Assembly (NCBI GenBank): GCA_018267965.1
Contig: JAFDXK010000001.1
Coordinates: 930,001-994,000 of the forward strand
DNA: 64,000 nucleotides
Reading direction: 5' to 3'
Source: Bacteroidota bacterium
GTDB lineage: Bacteria > Bacteroidota > Bacteroidia > Chitinophagales > Chitinophagaceae
Each line of letters opens with the position of its first letter. The first letter of the stretch is position 1. A program made the position numbers and the translations under genes. The notes beneath the pieces are model-generated. The model ran no database searches. It was not told where the DNA came from and saw only the letters and a program-made list of their open reading frames with translations. Below, piece after piece: positions 54,650 through 62,711 of the stretch.

Positions 54650-55588
54650 ATGAATAGATTATTACTCCTACTCTGTTTTGTTTGTTGTTCACTATTTACT
54701 TCAGCTCAAAACAAAACATACAGTTATCATTTCTTTTATGGTTTTAAAGAAAAAACCACAATAGGACCGGATCTCGCACCTCAATGCTCGACAGGTACTT
54801 TTAACTGGCAAACTATGTATCCGGGCATAGGTAAGGTTGCATACAATTTTGGAAAAGGGTGTGGCTTGGTTTTTAATGATTCTACTACAAGTTTCCTGTC
54901 ATCAGGTAATTATACTATTGAGTTATTTTTTAAACTGGATACAATTAACGGGTACAAAAAACTTGTTGATATTAAGAACATGGCAGTTGATAGCGGGCTA
55001 TATAATCAGAACGGCAAGCTTGTTTTGTATCCTGTTGTTACTTCAGATAGTTTTCTGGCAGCAAGCAAATACGATTATGTGGCAATAACACACGATGCTA
55101 CTACTAAAAAGGTTGTTATCTATCATAAAGGAGATACTGCAAGAACATTTATGGATAATAATGATAGGTATGTATACGATTATCACAAACGTATAGTATT
55201 CTTTAAGGATGATAATAATACAAGTGGTGAGCAAACATCGGGTTCGGTGTCATACATTGCTATTTCTAACTGGTCAATGCCTCAGGATACAATTAAGCAG
55301 CATTACAATAACCTTAATACCATTTTATTAGGTGTGCCCGTTACAGAAAATACCACCAATTCTATAAAAATATGCCCTAACCCTGTAATAGATAATGTTC
55401 TTGTAACTGCAGCTAAAGAAGGTACATATATTATCTCAGGTATTACAGGTCAAATACTTAACCGTGGTTACTTACAACAGGGAGATAATACAATAAACCT
55501 ATCCAAGTTTGCGGAAGGCATCTACATACTAAAAGTCACGAATAATGAGGGCAAAGAAAGCCAAACATTTAAACTGATAAAACAATAA
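54650..55588 (+). CDS. Exported LamG-like protein with T9SS type A sorting domain
   Basis: 312 residues. Signal peptide (ending LFTSAQ), then a LamG/concanavalin-like beta-sandwich (YSYHFFYGFKEKTTIGPDL, YTIELFFKLDTINGYKKLVDI, VAITHDATTKKVVIYHKGD, VSYIAISNWSM). The end (ICPNPVIDNVLV, ISGITGQILNRGY, GIYILKVTNNEG, FKLIKQ) is a type A T9SS domain. Ligand unknown. A strong terminator follows. Confidence 0.88.
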   Translation: MNRLLLLLCFVCCSLFTSAQNKTYSYHFFYGFKEKTTIGPDLAPQCSTGTFNWQTMYPGIGKVAYNFGKGCGLVFNDSTTSFLSSGNYTIELFFKLDTINGYKKLVDIKNMAVDSGLYNQNGKLVLYPVVTSDSFLAASKYDYVAITHDATTKKVVIYHKGDTARTFMDNNDRYVYDYHKRIVFFKDDNNTSGEQTSGSVSYIAISNWSMPQDTIKQHYNNLNTILLGVPVTENTTNSIKICPNPVIDNVLVTAAKEGTYIISGITGQILNRGYLQQGDNTINLSKFAEGIYILKVTNNEGKESQTFKLIKQ

Positions 55589-55610
55589 AATTTCAGACCC
55601 CAAAGCTATG

Positions 55611-55641
55611 GCCGCAGGATAGATTCCTGCGGCATATTTTT
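55611..55641 (+). terminator. Strong rho-independent terminator
   Basis: Perfect nine-pair stem GCCGCAGGA (55611-55619) with TCCTGCGGC (55625-55633) around TAGAT, followed by ATATTTTTT. Confidence 0.85.
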
Positions 55642-55686
55642 TAGTATAGGTTAATTGTTATTTTTACACTCTTAATATTGACGTAT

Positions 55687-56178
55687 ATGCCATCTTTCGA
55701 TATTGCCAGCAAGGTTGATCTTCAAACATTAGATAATGCTATCAATGTAGCCAAAAAAGAAATTGATAACCGCTATGATTTTAAAGGTTCGCACATCTCT
55801 ATGGAGTTGAACAAAAAAGACATGGTTATTAACCTTGAAGTGGAAAGTGATATGCACTTAAAGCAAGTGCAGGATATCATTATCAGCAAATCGATGAAAC
55901 AAGGATTAGAAGCAAATGCCTTCGATTTCTCAAAAGAAGCATCACCATCGGGCAAGTATATACGTAAAGCTATACCTGTAAAAAATGGTATTGATAAGGA
56001 CATGGCTAAGAAGATTGTTAAGCTCATCAAAGACAGTGGCTTGAAAGTGCAACCGGCTATAATGGATGATATTATCAGGGTTACCGCTAAGAAGATTGAT
56101 GACCTGCAGGAAGTTATACAGCTATGCCGTACATCAGCCCTTGATATACCACTGCAGTATGTAAATATGAAATCTTAA
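55687..56178 (+). CDS. YajQ-family nucleotide-binding protein
   Basis: 163 residues from the ATG at 55687 (MPSFDIASKVDLQTLDNAINVAKKEI); the TTG at 55678 is in frame but the family starts MPSFD. The two-repeat fold is seen in NRYDFKGSHISMELNKKDMVI and IKDSGLKVQPAIMDDIIRVTAKKIDDLQEVI. YajQ proteins bind nucleotides (cyclic di-GMP in Xanthomonas) and affect gene expression. Stop overlaps the rfbC stop by four bases. Confidence 0.93.
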   Translation: MPSFDIASKVDLQTLDNAINVAKKEIDNRYDFKGSHISMELNKKDMVINLEVESDMHLKQVQDIIISKSMKQGLEANAFDFSKEASPSGKYIRKAIPVKNGIDKDMAKKIVKLIKDSGLKVQPAIMDDIIRVTAKKIDDLQEVIQLCRTSALDIPLQYVNMKS

Positions 56179-56726
56179 AAATTGATTATTGCATCCTTCA
56201 GCATTGGCTGAGCAATATCTTTCTCAGATACAATTGCATCAACCAAGTTGATTTTCCAGTCTATATTAAGCGTGCTATCAGCGTAATTGACACCGCCTTC
56301 TGCAGACTTGTCGTAAAAATTATCACACTTATAGAATACTTCTGCTGTTTCACTAAGTACTGAATATCCGTGTGCAAAACCCTGTGGTATCAGGAATTGT
56401 CTTTTGTTTTCGGCAGATAATTCAACACCAAACCAATGACCAAATGTTTTGCTATCCTTCCTAAGGTCAACAACCACATCCCATATAGTACCCTCCAAAG
56501 CCCTGATTAACTTTGTTTGGGGCGTAGGAGCATTCTGATAGTGCAAACCGCGTAATACATTGATTGACGAACGTGCCTGGTTGTCCTGCACAAAGTTTAT
56601 TTTTTGACCTGTTACAGATTCAAAAGTCTGCGCATTATAACTCTCGAAAAAATAACCCCGTGAATCGCCATGTATTTTAGGCTCCAATATCAGTAACCCT
56701 TCAATAGGTGTTTTTATAACGTTCAT
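56175..56726 (-). CDS. rfbC: dTDP-4-dehydrorhamnose 3,5-epimerase
   Basis: 183 residues. The cupin-fold family is clear: DSRGYFFESYNAQTF, NQARSSINVLRGLHYQ with catalytic H62, GTIWDVVVDLRKDSKTFGHWFGVELSAENKRQFLIPQGFAHGYSVL and FYKCDNFYDKSAEGGV. It converts dTDP-4-keto-6-deoxyglucose to the L-rhamnose-type keto sugar in surface glycan synthesis. It follows the DegT aminotransferase gene without spacer (start next to the stop). No rfbA, rfbB or rfbD is in the window. Confidence 0.93.
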   Translation of the reverse strand: MNVIKTPIEGLLILEPKIHGDSRGYFFESYNAQTFESVTGQKINFVQDNQARSSINVLRGLHYQNAPTPQTKLIRALEGTIWDVVVDLRKDSKTFGHWFGVELSAENKRQFLIPQGFAHGYSVLSETAEVFYKCDNFYDKSAEGGVNYADSTLNIDWKINLVDAIVSEKDIAQPMLKDAIINF

Positions 56727-57865
56727 TACTTGGCCAGTTGATTAATAGCTTCATTAAAATTGGTAGCGATGTACGACAGTTCATCAGTTGTAAATTCTGT
56801 GTGTATAGGCAAAGAAATAACACAGTCTTGCAACATATCGGTAACCGGTAGATGATAATCGGCACCGCCAAATTCCTTCATCATGTTTTGTTTATGACAT
56901 GGAACAGGGTAGTATAACATGGTAGGGATTTTCTTATCTGCCATCATTTTTTGCAGTTCATCCCTGTTTACATTTTTTATTTTCAATGTATACTGGTGAA
57001 AAACGTGGTAGCTATAAGGCGCCCTGTACGGAGTAGTAATATTAGGATTGTCTTTGAATGCATTATCATAATAATCTGCTACGGCTCTGCGGGCACTGCA
57101 ATATTCATCCAAATGTTTCAGTTTGATACGCAATATAGCAGCCTGTATACTATCCAGACGGCTATTGCATCCAACCATTTCGTGATAGTAGCGTACTTTC
57201 TGACCATGGTTAGCAATCATTCGTAATTTTTCTGCCAGTGCATCATCATTAGTGAACATTGCACCACCATCACCATAACAACCAAGGTTTTTTGAAGGGA
57301 AGAATGAGGTAGTAGCCATGGTAGCCATAGTACCATTCTTTACAGTTTTCCCGTCTGAGAAAGTATAACTTCCACCAATAGCTTGTGCATTATCTTCTAT
57401 TACAGGTATGTTATGCTCTTTAGCCAATGCCAGTAATGGTTCCATGTTGGCACTCTGACCATACAAGTGAACCGGTATGATAGCTTTTGTTTTTGGTGTG
57501 ATAGCTTTTCTGACAGCTTCGAGATTCATTGTAAAAGTATCTGCATCAACATCTACAAATACAGGTTGTAAGCGCAATAAGGCAACTACTTCAACTGTTG
57601 CCATATATGTAAAAGATGTAGTGATAACTTCATCACCCGGTTTTAAACCCAATGCCATTAAGCCTATTTGCAGCGCATCAGTACCGTTTGCACATGGTAT
57701 TACGTGTTTTACACCAAGATATTGAGCCAATTCATCACCGAAAGCTTTTACGTCCGGACCACCAATAAAGGCTGTAGTATTTAATACATTTTGTATTGCT
57801 GCATCTATTTCGGGCTTTATCTTTTCGTATTGACGTTTTAGGTCAACCATTTGAATATTGTACAT
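56726..57865 (-). CDS. DegT/DnrJ/EryC1-type sugar aminotransferase
   Basis: 379 residues. PLP-dependent sugar aminotransferase: ANGTDALQIGLMALGLKPGDEV, SFTYMATVEVVALLRLQPVFVDVD, EDNAQAIGGSY with D158, and the PLP lysine K192 in FFPSKNLGCYGDGG. Such enzymes aminate nucleotide-linked keto sugars. The adjacent rfbC points to a dTDP-linked deoxyamino sugar, an inference. It starts a two-gene operon with rfbC. The promoter has both elements: TAGGTTTG with a TTG 19 bases upstream. Confidence 0.92.
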   Translation of the reverse strand: MYNIQMVDLKRQYEKIKPEIDAAIQNVLNTTAFIGGPDVKAFGDELAQYLGVKHVIPCANGTDALQIGLMALGLKPGDEVITTSFTYMATVEVVALLRLQPVFVDVDADTFTMNLEAVRKAITPKTKAIIPVHLYGQSANMEPLLALAKEHNIPVIEDNAQAIGGSYTFSDGKTVKNGTMATMATTSFFPSKNLGCYGDGGAMFTNDDALAEKLRMIANHGQKVRYYHEMVGCNSRLDSIQAAILRIKLKHLDEYCSARRAVADYYDNAFKDNPNITTPYRAPYSYHVFHQYTLKIKNVNRDELQKMMADKKIPTMLYYPVPCHKQNMMKEFGGADYHLPVTDMLQDCVISLPIHTEFTTDELSYIATNFNEAINQLAK

Positions 57866-57884
57866 AGCGGAATTTTACGATGTG

Positions 57885-57892
57885 CAAACCTA
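57885..57892 (-). promoter_or_regulatory. -7 element of the DegT-rfbC operon
   Basis: On the minus strand TAGGTTTG matches TAnnTTTG, and TTTTG ends 19 bases upstream of it, giving both expected elements. The leader is about 15 bases. Confidence 0.6.
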
Positions 57893-58004
57893 CACCTTAG
57901 CCTTCATTCATCAAAACGCAATCTTTTTTATGCAATGCAGTGTTTAGATATATTCTAACAAAATAGTGACAACAAATGGCTTAACTTCACCGCCATATTA
58001 TCAA

Positions 58005-58775
58005 ATGATGAGAAAGATATTAGCTTTTTCAATTACATTATTAATTGCAGGCACAGCAGGTTATTGCCAATCAGATTTATTCGACAATGCCAAACTACCG
58101 CCACGTAATGGCTGGATATTTTCTGTAAACGGGAATTACGATATGCCTGCCGGGAATATGGCCAAACGTTTTGGCAATAACTTCAGAATAGGAGGTGAGA
58201 TTTTCTATAAAACTAAATCGAATTGGATATTCGGCCCAAAGTTTGATTTTATTACCGGCGGGAAAATAAAAGAAGACTCTTTACTGATTAATGTAAAAGA
58301 CGCCAATAATACTATAATCAATATTGACGGAGAAAGAATAGGCTATGGAACTTTCGAAAGAGGGTATATGGCCGGAGTTCAGGCAGGTAAGATCTTCAAT
58401 ATCGGTAAAAAAAGCAGCGATAATGGCATTGCTGTTCTTACTTCAGTTGGTTTTATGCAACATAAGATCAATATATTCGACCGAACAAGCACTATAGTAC
58501 AGTTAAAAAAAGAAAATAAAAAAGGCTACGACCGCCTTACAAACGGGCTATATATTGAGGAATATATTTGTTACAACTACTTTGCTAATAACGGACTTAT
58601 TAATTTTCACATCGGCTTAGATTTTACATTAGGCATTACGAAAGGCAGAAGAGATTACCTGTATGATGTAATGCGCACTGATGACAAACAGCGATTTGAT
58701 ATTCTTTTCGGAATAAGAGGAGGATGGTATCTGCCTATCTTCAAAAGAAAGTCAGAAGAGTTTTTCTTTGAATAA
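58005..58775 (+). CDS. Exported outer-membrane-like protein of unknown function
   Basis: About 256 residues from ATG ATG at 58005/58008 (MMRKILAFSITLLIAGTAGYCQ); a GTG at 57966 is in frame but precedes a non-signal stretch. After the signal peptide come strand-rich blocks (GWIFSVNGNYDMPAGNMAKRF, FRIGGEIFYKTKSNWIFGPKFDF, GYMAGVQAGKIFNIG, GLINFHIGLDFTLGITKG, FGIRGGWYLPIF) ending in charged residues and Phe, suggesting a barrel. No function is known. It converges with the small gene at 58781. Confidence 0.75.
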   Translation: MMRKILAFSITLLIAGTAGYCQSDLFDNAKLPPRNGWIFSVNGNYDMPAGNMAKRFGNNFRIGGEIFYKTKSNWIFGPKFDFITGGKIKEDSLLINVKDANNTIINIDGERIGYGTFERGYMAGVQAGKIFNIGKKSSDNGIAVLTSVGFMQHKINIFDRTSTIVQLKKENKKGYDRLTNGLYIEEYICYNYFANNGLINFHIGLDFTLGITKGRRDYLYDVMRTDDKQRFDILFGIRGGWYLPIFKRKSEEFFFE

Positions 58776-58780
58776 TTTAC

Positions 58781-59245
58781 TTACTTATAAAACTGCTGAA
58801 GCACGCTGAGAAAAGATTGCACAACAGGATTTTCATCTTCCCAACTGTTGGCAGTAGGTACATTTGCATGTAACCAATTATACGCCTGCGTATAGTTATC
58901 AAACGTATTCAGTTCGGCAATCACGTTATCGTATAGCTCTTTGTTATTGCTAAAAAGCTCGCTAATAAATTGGTATTTATCATTAATGCCTATACTGTTC
59001 TGTATATCCTTTTTAGTTACTGTGTCAGGTGTAGTTATTACAGGCTGTACTTGTATCTGAGGTTTTTCTGTAGTGTCATTTAATACAAGCGACTCATTGA
59101 ATGACATTCTACTTTTCATTTCAAGCAAATCAGCATACATCACACGTGTATAGTCCAGCATCAAATCAATATCTATAATCGTTGCTTTATCATTCAACTT
59201 TGAAAGGTTGCTGATTTTTTGCAATAGCACATCGATACGCTGCAT
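58781..59245 (-). CDS. Unrecognised 154-residue protein following gldA
   Basis: 154 residues, soluble. MQRIDVLLQKISNLSKLNDKATIIDIDLMLDYTRVMYADLLEMKSRMSF is a helical N-terminal segment, then a Thr/Pro/Gln-rich linker, then a helical C-terminal segment (SIGINDKYQFISELFSNNKELYDNVIAELNTFDNYTQAYNWLHANV). I do not recognise a family. It starts immediately after the gldA stop, so it is almost certainly translated with it and may serve the same gliding/secretion ABC system, which is inference. Confidence 0.7.
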   Translation of the reverse strand: MQRIDVLLQKISNLSKLNDKATIIDIDLMLDYTRVMYADLLEMKSRMSFNESLVLNDTTEKPQIQVQPVITTPDTVTKKDIQNSIGINDKYQFISELFSNNKELYDNVIAELNTFDNYTQAYNWLHANVPTANSWEDENPVVQSFLSVLQQFYK

Positions 59246-60160
59246 CTAATTCTCCGATTTAGTAAGAGTTCTGAAAATATCTTCCAACGACTGTGTTTCT
59301 GTCTGCATCGAGCTGATATTGATATCATGCTGCAATGCCATTTGCATCACCTCTTTTCTAAGTTCTTCGGGCTTCTGAGTAAGTAGTTTCCACTTATTAT
59401 TGCCTAAGCCTTCAAAACTGTCAACATTCTTCAAAGACTTGAACAATGTAGTATCAATGTTCGTTTCAAAAGCAACCAATAATATACCCTGGTTTACATT
59501 GTGCTGTTGTATTTTTTCGATACTATCATCAGCCACAATTTTACCGTTGTTTATGATGATAACCCTACTGCACATAGCCTGAACTTCCTGCATGATGTGG
59601 GTAGAGAGCAAAACTGTTTTCTCTTTTCCTATATTAATGATCAATTCCCTGATTTCAACTATTTGGTTAGGGTCCAAACCCGTAGTAGGTTCATCTAATA
59701 TCAGCACTTCAGGATTATGTAACATTGCCTGGGCTAGGCCTACACGTTGTTTGTAGCCCTTGGAAAGCATTCCTATTTTTTTGTATACTTCTTTAGTAAG
59801 CCCTGTAAGCTTTATCATTTCAGATATACGCTGGCTTGCATTGGGAATACCATGAATACCGGCAGTAAACTCCAGGTATTCTCTCACATACATATCGTAA
59901 TAGAGTGGGTTAGCTTCAGCTAAATAGCCAATTTTCTTACGAACATCCATAGCATTTTGCGATACTTCCATACCACAAACTTTTATTCCGCCATCTGTTG
60001 CAGGTAAGTAGCCTGTTATCATCTTCATTGTAGTTGATTTTCCGGCACCATTGGGACCAAGGAAACCTACAACCTCACCTTTCTTAAGATTGAAACTAAT
60101 ATTATCTACTGCTCTTTGTGTACCGTATATTTTCGTAAGCCCTGTTACTTCAATTGACAT
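59246..60160 (-). CDS. gldA: Gliding motility-associated ABC transporter ATP-binding subunit GldA
   Basis: 304 residues. Walker A GPNGAGKS (35-42), Q-loop GYLAEANPLYYDMYV, signature SKGYKQRVGLAQA, Walker B VLILDEPTTGLDPNQIVE and H-loop STHIMQEV, with a C-terminal regulatory domain. The sequence and length match GldA, which with GldF and GldG forms an ABC transporter needed for gliding in some Bacteroidota. GldF and GldG are not in the window. It is followed without spacer by a small gene of unknown function. The promoter element ends four bases before the ATG. Confidence 0.9.
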   Translation of the reverse strand: MSIEVTGLTKIYGTQRAVDNISFNLKKGEVVGFLGPNGAGKSTTMKMITGYLPATDGGIKVCGMEVSQNAMDVRKKIGYLAEANPLYYDMYVREYLEFTAGIHGIPNASQRISEMIKLTGLTKEVYKKIGMLSKGYKQRVGLAQAMLHNPEVLILDEPTTGLDPNQIVEIRELIINIGKEKTVLLSTHIMQEVQAMCSRVIIINNGKIVADDSIEKIQQHNVNQGILLVAFETNIDTTLFKSLKNVDSFEGLGNNKWKLLTQKPEELRKEVMQMALQHDINISSMQTETQSLEDIFRTLTKSEN

Positions 60161-60164
60161 GAGG

Positions 60165-60172
60165 CAAATCTA
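60165..60172 (-). promoter_or_regulatory. -7 element directly before gldA
   Basis: On the minus strand TAGATTTG matches TAnnTTTG and is followed by CCTC and the ATG, predicting a leaderless mRNA. Confidence 0.5.
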
Positions 60173-60207
60173 ATCATTTTGAATCTTTGCGTTACTTAAT
60201 AGTGTCA

Positions 60208-60235
60208 TAAAAAAAGCCGGAATATATTCCGGCTT
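60208..60235 (-). terminator. Minus-strand terminator after the EGF-like lipoprotein gene
   Basis: AGCCGGAATATATTCCGGCT (60215-60234) is a perfect palindrome; on the minus strand it is followed by a run of T. It lies between the EGF-like gene and gldA. Confidence 0.85.
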
Positions 60236-60260
60236 ATAATTTATATAAAGATGTTACTAA

Positions 60261-60818
60261 CTACCACTCGCGGGTTTTATTACCTACAAAAGTTATTGTT
60301 TCATTACCACTGCTTGGTTTTTCAACACTGGTAACAACCAATTTACCATTATCAATAATGATTGTAACTGTACGGCCACCATATTTGCCATCATTAATCA
60401 CAACTTTACCATCTGTAGAAGATATAGTTCCCATTAAAGTATCATCTGGCCTCGAAAACCTTATAAATCCAATTTTTGACGCACTTGGAACAGGTCTATA
60501 AACTTTAATATTATTAACAGTGCCAATATATACAGAATCTGTAATTAGTGGGAAAATCACTGCAGAATCTATAGCCGGTGGCGCTTCATTTATTTCTGTA
60601 GTACCGGTGTATCTGCCTTTAAAGCGATCAGAAGCCATAGATTCACACTGAGTACCTTCCCAACCTGTAGGACATTTACAATATCCGTCTACACAAGTAC
60701 CATTATTACGGCATTTGAGCATAGTACACTCGTCCTCTGTACAAGAACTATTGACCACGGTAAGTGAAATGCCAATAAAGGCTATAGCAGCTAAAAGGGA
60801 ATGTCTCCAGAACTTCAT
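60261..60818 (-). CDS. Lipoprotein with an EGF-like domain
   Basis: 185 residues. The signal peptide ends in VVNSSC, a plausible lipobox. Residues about 25-60 hold the six-cysteine EGF pattern (CTMLKCRNNGTCVDGYCKCP, then GWEGTQC) as in eukaryotic EGF-like domains. The rest is a small beta-rich domain (FKGRYTGTTEI, DTLMGTISSTDGKVVINDGKYGG, GKLVVTSVEKPSSGNETITFVG). Function unknown. EGF-like modules occur in a number of Bacteroidota lipoproteins. A promoter element lies 30 bases upstream. Confidence 0.8.
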   Translation of the reverse strand: MKFWRHSLLAAIAFIGISLTVVNSSCTEDECTMLKCRNNGTCVDGYCKCPTGWEGTQCESMASDRFKGRYTGTTEINEAPPAIDSAVIFPLITDSVYIGTVNNIKVYRPVPSASKIGFIRFSRPDDTLMGTISSTDGKVVINDGKYGGRTVTIIIDNGKLVVTSVEKPSSGNETITFVGNKTREW

Positions 60819-60848
60819 GCTTAATTACTAATTTATTATGCCAAAATA

Positions 60849-60856
60849 CAAAAATA
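60849..60856 (-). promoter_or_regulatory. -7 element of the EGF-like lipoprotein gene
   Basis: On the minus strand TATTTTTG matches TAnnTTTG, 30 bases upstream of the ATG. No TTG at -33. Confidence 0.45.
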
Positions 60857-60888
60857 TTTCACGTTTTAAAGCCTTAGCAGATATTTTC

Positions 60889-61920
60889 TCAACTAAATGC
60901 AGTCCAACCCTGTGCGGTAAGTTTATGGTTATTACCTGATTTGGTAGTTAACACAACACCTTTGTTGGCTTCTGTTATATATCCTATTATGCTAATTTGT
61001 TCTGATAAGACCAGTTTTTCGTAGGCTGATTGATTAACTGTGAACAATAATTCATAGTCTTCGCCTCCGTTCAATGCACAGGTAGTAGGAGCTATATTGA
61101 ATTCCAATGCTGTCTGTTTCGTTTCAGTATGAATGGGTATTTTATCCTCATACACTACACAGCCAACACCACTTTTGTTAGAAATATGTAACAATTCAGA
61201 ACTAAGCCCGTCACTTACATCAATCATTGATGTTGGTACAATTTCATTCTTTTCAAGCCAGTTGATAATATCGGCCCTTGGTTCGGGTTTTAAAATCCTG
61301 CCTATTGTATAAACGTTGTTTTGCAGATCGGGTTGGATAGATGGGTTTTCGCTGAATATCCTTTTTTCGCGTTCCAATAATTGCAGGCCTACATACGCTG
61401 CACCTAAATCACCGGATACACAAACAAGGTCATTAAGCTGAGCGCCACTACGTGTTACGAACTTACCCGGTGCTACTTCCCCAATCGCAGTAATGCTAAT
61501 AGTTAATCCCTTAGGAGCACTGCAAGTATCGCCACCTACCAAATCAACATTGTATCTTTCACAAGCAGCATATATACCTTCATACAATTCATCTATTGCT
61601 TCTACCGAGAACCTATTAGACATAGCCAATCCAACTGTTATCTGGGTTGGGGTAGCGTTCATGGCATATATATCAGATAGGTTAACGACAACTGCTTTAT
61701 ATCCTAAGTGCTTAAGTGGTGTATAAGCCAGATCGAAATGAATGCCTTCTACCAACATATCTGTTGATATAACTGTTTGCCTTCCGAAATGATCTATAAC
61801 AGCAGCATCATCCCCTATGCTTAAAATAGTACTGGCATGGCGTGTTTCGTTGTTTTGAGTCAATCGGTCAATCAAGCCAAATTCTCCAAGGGTTGATATA
61901 TCTGTATGTCCTTCGCTCAT
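60889..61920 (-). CDS. thiL: Thiamine-monophosphate kinase
   Basis: 343 residues. The N-terminal segment GEFGLIDRLTQ and GDDAAVIDHFGRQTVISTDMLVEGIHFDL, then NLSDIYAMNATPTQITVGLAM, YNVDLVGGDTCSAP and GGEDYELLFTVN, match ThiL. It phosphorylates thiamine monophosphate to the diphosphate, the active cofactor (used, for example, by the E1 dehydrogenase encoded at 35397). It follows the SuhB-like gene by five bases and the TolC gene before that, an operon of three. Confidence 0.93.
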   Translation of the reverse strand: MSEGHTDISTLGEFGLIDRLTQNNETRHASTILSIGDDAAVIDHFGRQTVISTDMLVEGIHFDLAYTPLKHLGYKAVVVNLSDIYAMNATPTQITVGLAMSNRFSVEAIDELYEGIYAACERYNVDLVGGDTCSAPKGLTISITAIGEVAPGKFVTRSGAQLNDLVCVSGDLGAAYVGLQLLEREKRIFSENPSIQPDLQNNVYTIGRILKPEPRADIINWLEKNEIVPTSMIDVSDGLSSELLHISNKSGVGCVVYEDKIPIHTETKQTALEFNIAPTTCALNGGEDYELLFTVNQSAYEKLVLSEQISIIGYITEANKGVVLTTKSGNNHKLTAQGWTAFS

Positions 61921-61925
61921 TATTT

Positions 61926-62708
61926 CTATTTATTTCTAATCAGTTTCAACATAGACTCATGTATGTGCCCGTTAGTAGCCAATGTTTGTTTATCAAATAC
62001 ACTATATGGTTCTCCGTCAAAATTGGTAATTCGACCACCAGCTTCCTGCACAATAAGATATCCGGCTGCCACATCCCATGAACTGAGGTTATATTCCCAA
62101 AAGCCGTCAAATCTTCCACAGGCTACCCAACAAAGGTCTATTGCAGCAGAGCCTAAACGCCTTACCGGAAGCCCTTCTAGGATAAAGCGTTCAAATACCT
62201 TAATCGGATGTTCGCTTCTGTCACTCGGCCATTTATACGGGAAACCTGTAACAAGGCAGGCGGTTTCAAAATTGGTCTTCTTAGATACACTTATAGGCTT
62301 GTCATTCAGGAAAGCACCTTTACCTTTCTCGGCAAAAAATAATTCATTCATCATGGGGTTGTATACAGCACCTAATAATAATTCATCTTTGTGTTTTAAC
62401 CCGATGCTTACGCAGCATAATGGTATACCATGTGCAAAATTTACAGTGCCATCTATAGGGTCAATGATCCATTGATAATCCGAATCCTGCATTAACTCAC
62501 CAACCTCCTCACTGATGATACTATGTCCGGGATAGTGATTTTTTATAATCTCAATAATTCTTTTCTCAGAGTGTTTATCTACTTCCGTAACAAGGTTGTT
62601 GATACCTTCTTTGCTTTCCACGTTAAAGTCACCCTGAAAATATTGTGTGATGATTTTACCAGCTTCGTTAGCAGCCTCAAGTAATACTTTTTTTAATTCA
62701 GTCATCAA
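61926..62708 (-). CDS. Inositol monophosphatase family protein (SuhB-like)
   Basis: 260 residues. Metal-binding motifs: SIISEEVG with E67/E68, the DPIDGT motif (83-88) in QWIIDPIDGTVNFAHG, and the C-terminal SSWDVAAGYLIVQEAGG. Substrate may be inositol-1-phosphate or another phosphate monoester; a related CysQ-type role cannot be ruled out. It is in operon with the TolC-like gene before it (three bases apart) and thiL after it. Confidence 0.9.
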   Translation of the reverse strand: MMTELKKVLLEAANEAGKIITQYFQGDFNVESKEGINNLVTEVDKHSEKRIIEIIKNHYPGHSIISEEVGELMQDSDYQWIIDPIDGTVNFAHGIPLCCVSIGLKHKDELLLGAVYNPMMNELFFAEKGKGAFLNDKPISVSKKTNFETACLVTGFPYKWPSDRSEHPIKVFERFILEGLPVRRLGSAAIDLCWVACGRFDGFWEYNLSSWDVAAGYLIVQEAGGRITNFDGEPYSVFDKQTLATNGHIHESMLKLIRNK

Positions 62709-62711
62709 TCT

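Noticed and set aside
60215-60234. Perfect 20-base palindrome as a regulator-binding operator upstream of gldA
   Set aside because: It is followed on the minus strand by a T run and lies just after the EGF-like gene, so a terminator explains it better.
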